From contig NC_017093.1 in NCBI RefSeq assembly GCF_000284295.1, positions 2,790,001 to 2,854,000 on the forward strand: a stretch of DNA of 64,000 nucleotides, given 5' to 3'. The stretch comes from Actinoplanes missouriensis 431. Its GTDB lineage: Bacteria > Actinomycetota > Actinomycetes > Mycobacteriales > Micromonosporaceae. The translations under genes were made by a program, and so were the position numbers. Of this stretch, positions 57,677 to 64,000 are shown in pieces. How positions within the stretch are numbered: position 1 is the stretch's first letter; each line of letters opens with the position of its first letter. The notes beneath the pieces are model-generated. The model saw nothing but the letters and a program-made list of their open reading frames with translations, was not told the DNA's origin and did no database searches.

Positions 57677-58120
57677 GTGGCAGGTCACATCATCAAGCAC
57701 CCCCAGCGCTACCACGAGTTCGACGGGCAAGGCGTCATCTACAACGCCTGGTACCCGGCGTGGTTCGACGAGGCGTTGACGCGGTTCTTCGAACATGCCG
57801 GCATCACGCCCGACGACATGGCGTCCGAGGGTTTCGACTACCAGCTGGTGCACTCCGAGATCGACTGGCGCTCGGGCGTGCGCCGCGGCGACGACGTCGA
57901 GATCCATGTGCAGCCGGGAAAGATCGGCACCACCAGCTTCCAGGTCCATTACTCGGTACGCCGTAACGGCACCGAATCCTGCGCCGCCCGTGTCGTCTAC
58001 GTCTCCGTGGCCCGGGACGGGTCGGGCAAGACGCCGGTACCCGGACGGTTCCGCAGGGCGCTGGAATCGGCGATGGGCGACACCGCGGGACGCGTGACTC
58101 CTGCCGACCCGCACCGATAA
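57677..58120 (+). CDS. Hot-dog fold acyl-CoA thioesterase (4HBT-like)
   Basis: 147 residues. QRYHEFDGQGVIYNAWYPAW, FDEALTRFFEHAGI is the start of the 4-hydroxybenzoyl-CoA thioesterase group, in which the Asp near D-x-x-G-x-x-Y-N is catalytic; ours has FDGQGVIYNAW. Strand segments HVQPGKIGTTSFQVHYSVRR, RVVYVSVARDG complete the hot-dog fold. It would hydrolyse an acyl-CoA in the cytoplasm. GTG 57677 has GAGGAAGG about 10-12 nt upstream. It is between the alcohol dehydrogenase and an MFS transporter on the same strand, so it likely belongs to this operon. Confidence 0.82.
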   Translation: MAGHIIKHPQRYHEFDGQGVIYNAWYPAWFDEALTRFFEHAGITPDDMASEGFDYQLVHSEIDWRSGVRRGDDVEIHVQPGKIGTTSFQVHYSVRRNGTESCAARVVYVSVARDGSGKTPVPGRFRRALESAMGDTAGRVTPADPHR

Positions 58121-58146
58121 GGCGCACCGAAGGTGGAGTACGACCA

Positions 58147-59391
58147 GTGACCGCGGGCCCTGGAATGCAACGCGATCCGCGATCCGCTGTCCTGACCTCC
58201 CCGCCATTCCTGATCCTGCTGCTCTGCTCACTGCTGTATTTCACGGCGCTGGGCGTGCTGGCCGTGGCCCTGCCGCTGTACGTCGCGAACGTGCTGCACG
58301 GCACCAGCTTCGCGGTAGGCCTGGTCGTCGGGGCCGTGACGGTGACCGCCATCGTCCTGCGCCCGGCCGCGGGGCGGCTGACGGCAGTCCGGGGCAGCCG
58401 GGTCGTCGTGCTGGCCGGCCTGCTCGTCGTGACCGCCTCCATCTTCTGTTACACCGTGGCCGACTCGGTGGCCGCGCTGGTGCCTCTGCGGATGGTGACC
58501 GGGATCGGCCAGGCCGCCGCCTACGTGGGCCTCGCCCGGCTTGCCTTCGACCTGGCGCCGCCGGACCGGGCCGCGGAGGCGGTCTCCTATTTCACGGTCG
58601 CCCCGTACGCGGGTTTCGCCGCCGGCCCGGTGCTCGGCACCGAGCTGCTCGACGTCTCGGGTTACCCGATGACGTGGATCGTGGCCGGGGCGGTCGGTGT
58701 CCTGGCGCTGGTGTGTGCGCTGTTCCTGCGGGAACCTCCGGCCGAGCCGGGGACCGCCGCACCCGGTGAGCGGGGCTCACCGGCTGCCAGGACGCCACGC
58801 CGCTGGCTGCAGCGTGACACGGTCGGGCCGGCGGTGGTGTTGCTGCTCTCCCTGGCCGGGTACGCCGCGTTCGCCACGACCGTTCCCCTCTACGCCGGAT
58901 CTCTCGGTATCGATGCGGGTCTGATCCTGGCGGAGAGCTCGATCGTCGTGCTGACGGTGCGGCTGCTCGGCGGGAGGCTGCCCGACCTGCTCGGGCCCGT
59001 GACCGGGTCCCTGGTGTCGATCGCGGTGCAGGCCGCCGGCTGGGCGATCGTGGCCGCGGTGCCCACCGCGATCGGGCTGCACAGCGGGGTGGTGCTGATG
59101 TCGCTCGGAGTGTCCCTGCTGTATCCGGCGCTGTTCACGTTCGCATTGCGGCGGGCTCCGGTGGCTCAGCGGGGCGACGCGGTCGCGACGATCACGATGT
59201 CGTTCGACGTGGCGTACGGACTCGGCCCGGTGCTGCTGGGCGCCGTCGCGGCGAGCACGTCCTCGCACCGCAGCGCGTTCGTGGCCGCGACCGTTCTCAA
59301 CGTGCTGGCCTTCGCGGTGGTGCTCAGCCGGGCACGTTCCTGGCGCCGATCGGCTGTGGCGCCGCAGCGCGAATCCACCACCGCGGGGTGA
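58147..59391 (+). CDS. MFS transporter
   Basis: 414 residues with about 12 hydrophobic helices: FLILLLCSLLYFTALGVLAV, SFAVGLVVGAVTVTAIVLRP, VVVLAGLLVVTASIFCYTVA and so on. RPAAGRLTAVRGSRVVV stands where the family loop 2-3 G-x-x-x-D-R-x-G-R-R lies. It probably exports a product or imports a substrate of this catabolic region. GTG 58147; the ribosome binding site GGTGGAG is 12-18 nt upstream. It follows the thioesterase gene by 26 nt. A strong terminator hairpin follows the stop. Confidence 0.88.
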   Translation: MTAGPGMQRDPRSAVLTSPPFLILLLCSLLYFTALGVLAVALPLYVANVLHGTSFAVGLVVGAVTVTAIVLRPAAGRLTAVRGSRVVVLAGLLVVTASIFCYTVADSVAALVPLRMVTGIGQAAAYVGLARLAFDLAPPDRAAEAVSYFTVAPYAGFAAGPVLGTELLDVSGYPMTWIVAGAVGVLALVCALFLREPPAEPGTAAPGERGSPAARTPRRWLQRDTVGPAVVLLLSLAGYAAFATTVPLYAGSLGIDAGLILAESSIVVLTVRLLGGRLPDLLGPVTGSLVSIAVQAAGWAIVAAVPTAIGLHSGVVLMSLGVSLLYPALFTFALRRAPVAQRGDAVATITMSFDVAYGLGPVLLGAVAASTSSHRSAFVAATVLNVLAFAVVLSRARSWRRSAVAPQRESTTAG

Positions 59392-59396
59392 CGAGC

Positions 59397-59441
59397 CGGC
59401 CGGGCCGGCCCTGAGACGTGACCTCAGAGCCGGCCCGGCCG
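59397..59441. terminator. Strong bidirectional terminator hairpin
   Basis: Left arm 59397-59415 (CGGCCGGGCCGGCCCTGAG) and right arm 59423-59441 pair at 18 of 19 positions around a 7-base loop. It lies between the convergent MFS (ends 59391) and thiolase (ends 59449) genes. Confidence 0.8.
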
Positions 59442-59448
59442 TGGTCGC

Positions 59449-60600
59449 TCAGACGGTGCTCTCAGCGCCGAGCACGAGGGTGGCCGCGGCTTCGAACATG
59501 CCACCGTTGCCGAGCACCACGGAGATACGAGGATCGGTGACCTGGGCGGCGGCCTCGCCGCGCAGCTGACGTACGGCTTCCAGGACGGCGAACATGCCGT
59601 ACATGCCGGTGTGGGTGTAGGACAGGCCGCCACCGTTGGTGTTCAGCGGCAGGCTGCCGCCGGGGGAGGTGTGCCCCTCGGCGATGAATGCCCCGGCCTC
59701 GCCGCGTTTGACGAAGCCCATGTCCTCCAACCCGTAGAGCGGAAGATGGGCGAAGGCGTCGTAGATCATCAAATGATCGACGTCGCCGACACCGATGCCG
59801 GCCTGGGCGAACGCCGCCTGGCTGGAGAGCCGGAACCCCCGCGAGCTGGTCAGATCCTGCATCTGGGACACCATCGGCGAGTCCATGGCCTCACCGGCGC
59901 CGAGCACATGAACGCGAGGGTGGCGCTTCGGCAGGTCACGGGCGCGCTCGGCCGAGGTGATGACGAGCGCGCCACCGCCGTCGGTGACCAGACAGCATTC
60001 CAGGCGGTGGAAGGGGTAGGCGATGACCGGAGACGCGAAGACGTCCTCCACGGTGATCTCCTGCTGATACAACGCCCGGGGGTTCCTCGCCGCCCACCGG
60101 CGCTGGGCGACCGCGACCATCGCCATCTGCTCCCGTGTCGTGCCCGTGTCCTGCAGGTAGCGCAGCGCCGGCAGGGTGAACAGCGAGGGTGATCCGGTGA
60201 TGCCGTACGGCGCTTCGAACTGTCCCAGCAGGGAGGACGGGTCCCGATGGTAGGGCGGTTCGCCGATCTGGGACCGCCCGGACTCGCCGTGCGTGATCAG
60301 CACGGTGGTGCACAGCCCGGCGGCGATGGCCGCGGCGGCATGGCGGACGTGGAACAGGAAGGAGGTCCCGCCGACGCTCGTCGTGTCGATCCAGGAGGGG
60401 GTGATGCCCAGCGCGTCCGCGACGGTCAGAGCACCCGGTGCCGCCACGGTGGCGATGCCGTCGATGTCGGCGACGCCGAGGCCCGCGTCGGAGAGCGCGT
60501 TGCGTGCCGCTTCGACGTGCAGCATGAGGGTGGAGTGCGTGGGGAGTCTGCCGATCCGGTCGGTCTCCGCGGCGCCGACGATCACTGCTGTGCTGGTCAT
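59449..60600 (-). CDS. SCP2-type thiolase / thiolase-like aldolase subunit
   Basis: 383 residues with the thiolase fold of the SCP-x group: STAVIVGAAETDRIGRLPTH, NALSDAGLGVADIDGIATVA, and the C-terminal HLMIYDAFAHLPLYGLEDMG, GGSLPLNTNGGGLSYTHTGM (catalytic His/Gly loop region). In related steroid-catabolic Ltp2-type pairs the thiolase-like subunit with a DUF35 partner performs retro-aldol cleavage of a beta-hydroxyacyl-CoA. Ordinary thiolysis is the alternative. ATG 60600 overlaps the stop of the DUF35 gene (ATGA), giving a coupled pair. The promoter lies upstream of the DUF35 gene and carries the TTCTAGAA operators. Confidence 0.85.
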   Translation of the reverse strand: MTSTAVIVGAAETDRIGRLPTHSTLMLHVEAARNALSDAGLGVADIDGIATVAAPGALTVADALGITPSWIDTTSVGGTSFLFHVRHAAAAIAAGLCTTVLITHGESGRSQIGEPPYHRDPSSLLGQFEAPYGITGSPSLFTLPALRYLQDTGTTREQMAMVAVAQRRWAARNPRALYQQEITVEDVFASPVIAYPFHRLECCLVTDGGGALVITSAERARDLPKRHPRVHVLGAGEAMDSPMVSQMQDLTSSRGFRLSSQAAFAQAGIGVGDVDHLMIYDAFAHLPLYGLEDMGFVKRGEAGAFIAEGHTSPGGSLPLNTNGGGLSYTHTGMYGMFAVLEAVRQLRGEAAAQVTDPRISVVLGNGGMFEAAATLVLGAESTV

Positions 60601-61007
60601 GCCGTCACCTCGTGGGCCGGCGTGAACACCGGAACGGCCACGTCGCCGCGCTGCTCGAAGCGGACCTGCAGGGGCATGTCCAGCCGCAGGGCGTCGGGGT
60701 GCGGCTGGACTCCCACGATGTTGGTGGTCAGACGCGGTCCTTCGGCCAGGGTCACGATCGCGATGACGTACGGAGCGGTGAAGCCCCGCGCGGCGCGGTG
60801 ATTGATGATGTACGAGGTGAGGGTGGCCTGCCCGGATGCGGTGAACCACGCGACGTCGTCCGACCCGCACCCCGGGCAGGAGATCCGCGGATAGAAGAAG
60901 GCGTTGCGGCAGGTGTGGCAGCGCTGGATCCGTAACTGCCCGGCCTTCGCTCCTTCCCAGTACGGCATCGTCTCGGGAGTGGGTACCGGTGTCGCCTTTT
61001 CGGACAT
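60597..61007 (-). CDS. Zinc-ribbon OB-fold (DUF35) acyl-CoA-associated protein
   Basis: 136 residues. The zinc ribbon is RCHTCRNAFFYPRISCPGCG with two CxxC pairs, followed by the OB-fold (WFTASGQATLTSYIINHRAA, YVIAIVTLAEGPRLTTNIVG). DUF35 proteins bind acyl-CoA and assemble with thiolase-like partners, as with the neighbouring gene here. ATG 61007 is used. It is divergent from the TetR gene at 61221, and the ATTCTAGAAT pair at 61092-61113 lies between. Confidence 0.88.
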   Translation of the reverse strand: MSEKATPVPTPETMPYWEGAKAGQLRIQRCHTCRNAFFYPRISCPGCGSDDVAWFTASGQATLTSYIINHRAARGFTAPYVIAIVTLAEGPRLTTNIVGVQPHPDALRLDMPLQVRFEQRGDVAVPVFTPAHEVTA

Positions 61008-61091
61008 GAAGCCTCTCAGGAATCTCGTGCTGGCGGGTCGCAGGGGGCCGGAACGGCCAAAGGGGGGAGCGGCGGCCTGGCAGCGCGCCGC

Positions 61092-61113
61092 ATTCTAGAA
61101 TGAATTCTAGAAT
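61092..61113. promoter_or_regulatory. Two ATTCTAGAAT palindromes (12-bp repeat period) upstream of the thiolase/DUF35 operon and tetR
   Basis: ATTCTAGAAT at 61092-61101 and at 61104-61113, both perfect palindromes. They sit between the divergent DUF35 and tetR starts. The same paired pattern occurs at 61958-61979. Confidence 0.75.
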
Positions 61114-61220
61114 GAACTTGTAGCATAGGGGAGGACGGTCTGCCAGCGGTGACCCGGCGAAGCCGGGCGTAGGCTGTCTGCTCAGCGACCTGACCGGGCC
61201 GGACGGATGGAGATGGCGGC

Positions 61221-61841
61221 ATGACCGCGGAGGACCGCACCGCCGTTGATCCGCCTGTGCGGACACCCCGCCGCTGGTCACGCACGGCGCAGACACGCGC
61301 CGCCATTCTCGCTGCGGCGCGCACCGTCTTCCTTCAGCAGGGATACGCCGACGCCAACGTCAGTGACGTGGTGGAGCTCGCCGGCAGCAGCAGCGGCAGC
61401 ATCTATCACCACTTCGGCGGCAAACCCGAGCTCTACGTGGCGCTGTGGGAAGAGCACGAGCAGCGCTTGTACGACGCTGCCCGCAGTGCTGTGCAGATCG
61501 CGCGGAGCCGCGACGAGTCCGATCCGGTCCGGCTCTTCCTCGCCGGTGCGCGTGCCTATCTCGAGCAGTCCTGGCTCGATCACGGCATGTCCCGGTTGTT
61601 CTTCGCCGATGACAGCCCGCCGGGTTTCGAGCGGCTGCGCCGCACCCGCGCCCAGGCCTGGATCAGGGACAACACCCAGCTGCTCGGCGCTTCGGGGGAA
61701 CCGGCCGGCCGCGTACTGGTGTCCGTGCTGTCCTCGATCGTCGCGGACGGCGCCTGGGAACTCTCCGGTGTCGACTCGCGCACCGAGGCGGAAGCGATCA
61801 TCGAGGCCACGCTCGGATTCATCGGCAAGGTCGCCGGCTGA
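61221..61841 (+). CDS. TetR-family regulator of the flanking catabolic operons
   Basis: 206 residues. Helix-turn-helix: TRAAILAAARTVFLQQGYAD, ANVSDVVELAGSSSGSIYHH, FGGKPELYVALW. The C-terminal domain is a variable ligand domain with SWLDHGMSRLFFADDSPPGF. It lies between two operators of the same type, one before its own start (61092-61113) and one after its stop, upstream of the SDR/acyl-CoA dehydrogenase operon (61958-61979). It is the best candidate repressor for both operons. ATG 61221 has GATGGAG 9-14 nt upstream. Confidence 0.9.
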   Translation: MTAEDRTAVDPPVRTPRRWSRTAQTRAAILAAARTVFLQQGYADANVSDVVELAGSSSGSIYHHFGGKPELYVALWEEHEQRLYDAARSAVQIARSRDESDPVRLFLAGARAYLEQSWLDHGMSRLFFADDSPPGFERLRRTRAQAWIRDNTQLLGASGEPAGRVLVSVLSSIVADGAWELSGVDSRTEAEAIIEATLGFIGKVAG

Positions 61842-61957
61842 CCGGCTGACCGGCTTTCGCCGCTGAGCCCCGTCGCGGCGCGAGGACGCGCCGCTTGCCT
61901 CCGCGTGCTGCCTCAGATTCCTACCTGTGGTGCGGGTCACACCGCTGAGGCATTCCA

Positions 61958-61979
61958 ATTCTAGAGGAAATTCTAGAAC
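61958..61979. promoter_or_regulatory. Second ATTCTAGA operator pair, upstream of the SDR/acyl-CoA dehydrogenase operon
   Basis: ATTCTAGAGG (61958-61967) and ATTCTAGAAC (61970-61979) repeat the 12-bp period of the pair at 61092-61113, with one or two changes in each. They lie about 160 bp before the SDR start. Confidence 0.7.
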
Positions 61980-62140
61980 CTTCTCGGGTATCGGCTGTTA
62001 CCGTCGGCATCCGCAACGACCCTTGCGGACCGCGCACGCCGGCTGAGGCCACGCCGAGCCGATGACCAGTCCCGGGAGCGGACTGCGCCGGCACCTCTTG
62101 TGCCCCCGCTCGCGGTGGGCTCGCGATCGAAGGAGCTCGC

Positions 62141-62902
62141 ATGACCGATCTGACCGGCAAAGTCGCTGTCGTGACCGGCGCGGCCCGGGGCATCGGGGCG
62201 GCCACCGCCCGCCGCCTCGCGGCCGACGGCGCCGCCGTCGCCGTCGCCGACCTCATCGAGGCCGATCTGAAGGACACCGTCGACGCCATCACCTCCGCGG
62301 GAGGCACTGCCGTACCCGTGACCTGCGACGTCGCCGACGAGGCAGCCGTCGCCGCCGCTGCGCGGCAGGTCGTCACCGACCTGGGTTCCATCGACGTCCT
62401 GGTCAACAACGCGGGCGTGCTGCGCGACAACCTGCTCTTCAAGATGTCGGTCGAGGACTGGGACACCGTCATGGGGGTGCACCTGCGGGGCAGCTTCCTC
62501 TGGGCACGAGCGGCGCAGAAGACCATGGTCGACAACCGCTGGGGAAAGATCATCAACCTTTCCAGCACCTCGGCGCTCGGCAACCGGGGCCAGGCCAACT
62601 ACTCGGCGGCCAAGGCTGGGCTGCAAGGCTTCACCAGAACCCTGGCGATCGAACTCGGCCCGTTCAACATCAACGTCAACGCCGTCGCGCCCGGATTCAT
62701 CGTCACCGACATGACCAGGGCCACCGCGCAGCGCATGGGCATCGACTTCGACGACATGGTGACGCGCTCCGAACAGCACATCCCGTTGCGCCGCAGTGGC
62801 CGGCCGGAGGACATCGCCGGTGTCGTGTCCGCGCTGTGCGGCGAGGACACCTCCTACGTCACCGGACAGGTCATCTACGTCTCCGGCGGCCCCGGCGCCT
62901 GA
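62141..62902 (+). CDS. Short-chain dehydrogenase/reductase (FabG-like)
   Basis: 253 residues. TGAARGIGAATARRLAADGA is the NAD(P) loop, VLVNNAGVLRDNLLFKM the NNAG motif, and INLSSTSALGNRGQANYSAA K with Tyr and Lys the catalytic YxxxK. It ends with GQVIYVSGGPGA, as in acetoacetyl-CoA/3-oxoacyl reductases. It is probably a 3-hydroxyacyl-CoA dehydrogenase in a degradation pathway. It does not have the insert of the mycofactocin-coupled SDR subgroup. ATG 62141 has GGAG 8-11 nt upstream (AAGGAGCTCGC). Confidence 0.92.
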   Translation: MTDLTGKVAVVTGAARGIGAATARRLAADGAAVAVADLIEADLKDTVDAITSAGGTAVPVTCDVADEAAVAAAARQVVTDLGSIDVLVNNAGVLRDNLLFKMSVEDWDTVMGVHLRGSFLWARAAQKTMVDNRWGKIINLSSTSALGNRGQANYSAAKAGLQGFTRTLAIELGPFNINVNAVAPGFIVTDMTRATAQRMGIDFDDMVTRSEQHIPLRRSGRPEDIAGVVSALCGEDTSYVTGQVIYVSGGPGA

Positions 62903-62951
62903 TCAGAACGACCGCGCACGCCCCCTGCCAGTACCCGACGAAAGGCCCACC

Positions 62952-64000
62952 ATGATCGACTTCTCGCTCTCCGACGAGGAAATCGCCGTCCGAGACACCG
63001 TCCGCACCTTCATCACCCGCGAGGTCATGCCGCTGGAGGAGCAGGTCCTGCGCAACGAGCGCGCCGGGCGTCCCGCGCTGGATCCCGACCAGCGCGCCGA
63101 CCTGCAGGCCAAGGCCAAGGCGAACGGGCTGTGGGGGATCGACACCCCGGAGGAGTACGGCGGCGCGGCCCTCGGGCCGATCATGTCGGTCATCACCGAG
63201 ATGGAGGCGGGGCGCACCTTCGTGCCGTTCCGGTTCGGCGGCAGCGCCGACAACATCCTGTACGCGGGCAACGAGGCCCAGAAACAGGAGTACCTGATCC
63301 CGACCATCAACGGCGATCGGCGCAGCTGCTTCGCCATCACCGAGCCCGGCGCCGGCTCCGACGCCCGCAACATCCGGACCCGGGCCGTACGCGACGGCGA
63401 CGACTGGATCATCAACGGCGAGAAGATCTTCATCACCGGCGGCAACGAGGCCGACTTCGTGATGGTCTTCGCGGTCACCGACCCGGACAAGGGCGCCGAC
63501 GGCGGCGTCACCTGCTTCCTCGTCGACCGCAGCATGGGCTGGACCTCCCAGCCGATCCCCACGATGGGCCAGTGGGATCCGGCGTCGCTGTCGTTCGACA
63601 ACGTCCGCGTTCCCGCCCGCAATATCCTCGGTGAGGAGGGGCACGGCTTCAAACTCGCCATGCAGTGGATCGGCAACGGCCGCTTCCTCATCCCGGCCGG
63701 TGCCATCGGAGCCGCCGAGCGACTGCTGGAGATGGCGATCGAACATGCCAAGAACCGGGTCTCGATGGGCCATCCCATCGCCGACTACCAGGCCATCCAG
63801 TGGCAGATCGCCGACTCCCACCTGGAGATCGAGGCGGTCAAGCTGCTCACTCTGCGCGCCGCCTGGGAACTGCAGCACGGCAAGGACAACCGGCACACCT
63901 CGTCGCTGGCCAAGCTGTCGGGCTCGCTGATGGCCAACCGGGTCGTCGACCGGGTTCTGCAGATCCACGGCGGCATGGGTTACACCAAGGAGCTGCCGAT
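62952..64000 (+). CDS. Acyl-CoA dehydrogenase (3' truncated by window end)
   Basis: At least 349 residues, open to the end of the window. MIDFSLSDEEIAVRDTVRTF, CFAITEPGAGSDARNIRT (FAD/substrate loop), NGEKIFITGGNEADFVMVFA, and toward the end GGMGYTKELP, the conserved C-terminal part after LQIH. It would desaturate an acyl-CoA at alpha-beta and pass electrons to ETF. It is downstream of the SDR after 49 nt, in the operon probably controlled by the TetR at 61221. ATG 62952 has GAAAGG about 7 nt upstream. Confidence 0.93.
   Translation, partial: MIDFSLSDEEIAVRDTVRTFITREVMPLEEQVLRNERAGRPALDPDQRADLQAKAKANGLWGIDTPEEYGGAALGPIMSVITEMEAGRTFVPFRFGGSADNILYAGNEAQKQEYLIPTINGDRRSCFAITEPGAGSDARNIRTRAVRDGDDWIINGEKIFITGGNEADFVMVFAVTDPDKGADGGVTCFLVDRSMGWTSQPIPTMGQWDPASLSFDNVRVPARNILGEEGHGFKLAMQWIGNGRFLIPAGAIGAAERLLEMAIEHAKNRVSMGHPIADYQAIQWQIADSHLEIEAVKLLTLRAAWELQHGKDNRHTSSLAKLSGSLMANRVVDRVLQIHGGMGYTKELP

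Noticed and set aside
1..64000. tRNA, rRNA, CRISPR arrays, intact insertion sequences, riboswitches
   Set aside because: I looked for cloverleaf patterns, regular spaced repeats, transposase motifs and terminal repeats and saw none that I can support. No computational RNA search was possible.

Overview
The window is about 64 kb of very GC-rich DNA with strong third-position G/C bias, frequent GTG starts, many TetR and NarL-type regulators, and mycofactocin-associated genes. It is clearly from an actinomycete. A Micromonosporaceae genome (Actinoplanes-like) is my inference; no rRNA, tRNA or ribosomal protein gene is present to settle it. I see no CRISPR array, no intact insertion sequence and no tRNA. 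This looks like accessory chromosome made of many short, locally regulated operons.

Layout. 1-3.3 kb: the 3' end of a polymorphic toxin (Hint end plus GIY-YIG-like nuclease) with a small immunity candidate, a C45-type Ntn hydrolase, a long inverted repeat beside a recombinase-like remnant, and an unknown gene. 3.5-9.3 kb: a NarL response regulator and its histidine kinase (convergent), an MMPL transporter and a VanW protein. 9.3-15.3 kb: two tandem paralogous membrane proteins, a quinone oxidoreductase and small unknown genes, one of them a lipoprotein. 15.5-15.8 kb: a possible sigma-factor remnant. 16-19.3 kb: a secreted PQQ-type sugar dehydrogenase and two coupled membrane proteins. 19.5-21.4 kb: a flavin reductase/ABM-fold operon divergent from a MarR regulator, with a 36-bp operator between them. 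22-25.3 kb: an ATPase, and a TetR-FAD monooxygenase operon with two palindromic operators.

25.4-29 kb holds the most unusual locus: a 592-aa membrane protein and a 113-aa partner, one nucleotide apart, that share a GGQxIFGxxNxVxQTN motif. The motif sits at the C-terminus of one and the N-terminus of the other and resembles RHIM/BASS amyloid-signalling motifs. 29-37.8 kb: an ABC exporter, a glycosyltransferase-DedA pair, and a second histidine kinase/regulator pair followed by a MacB-like ABC exporter.

38-49.3 kb is an envelope module: an OmpR-type regulator, DedA, a CPA1 antiporter, a PerM-like protein, a receiver-only paralogue, a membrane protein, LysX (lysyl-phosphatidylglycerol synthase/lysyl-tRNA synthetase), a degenerate NodB deacetylase and two esterase-like proteins. 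Direct TTCA/CTCA-type repeats with exact 11-bp spacing lie in three of its intergenic regions, usually one per divergent promoter. They suggest a regulon of the OmpR-type regulator.

49.5-64 kb is catabolic. It has an amine oxidase with its TetR, then MftR and MftG, an aldehyde dehydrogenase, a TetR, an NDMA-dependent (mycofactocin-type) alcohol dehydrogenase, a thioesterase and an MFS transporter. After these come an SCP2-type thiolase with its DUF35 partner, a TetR, an SDR and an acyl-CoA dehydrogenase cut by the window end. The expected chemistry is alcohol to aldehyde to acid to acyl-CoA breakdown, with MftG re-oxidising mycofactocin. Paired ATTCTAGAAT operators on both sides of the last TetR tie the two neighbouring operons to it. 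The mycofactocin biosynthesis core (mftA-F) is not in the window.
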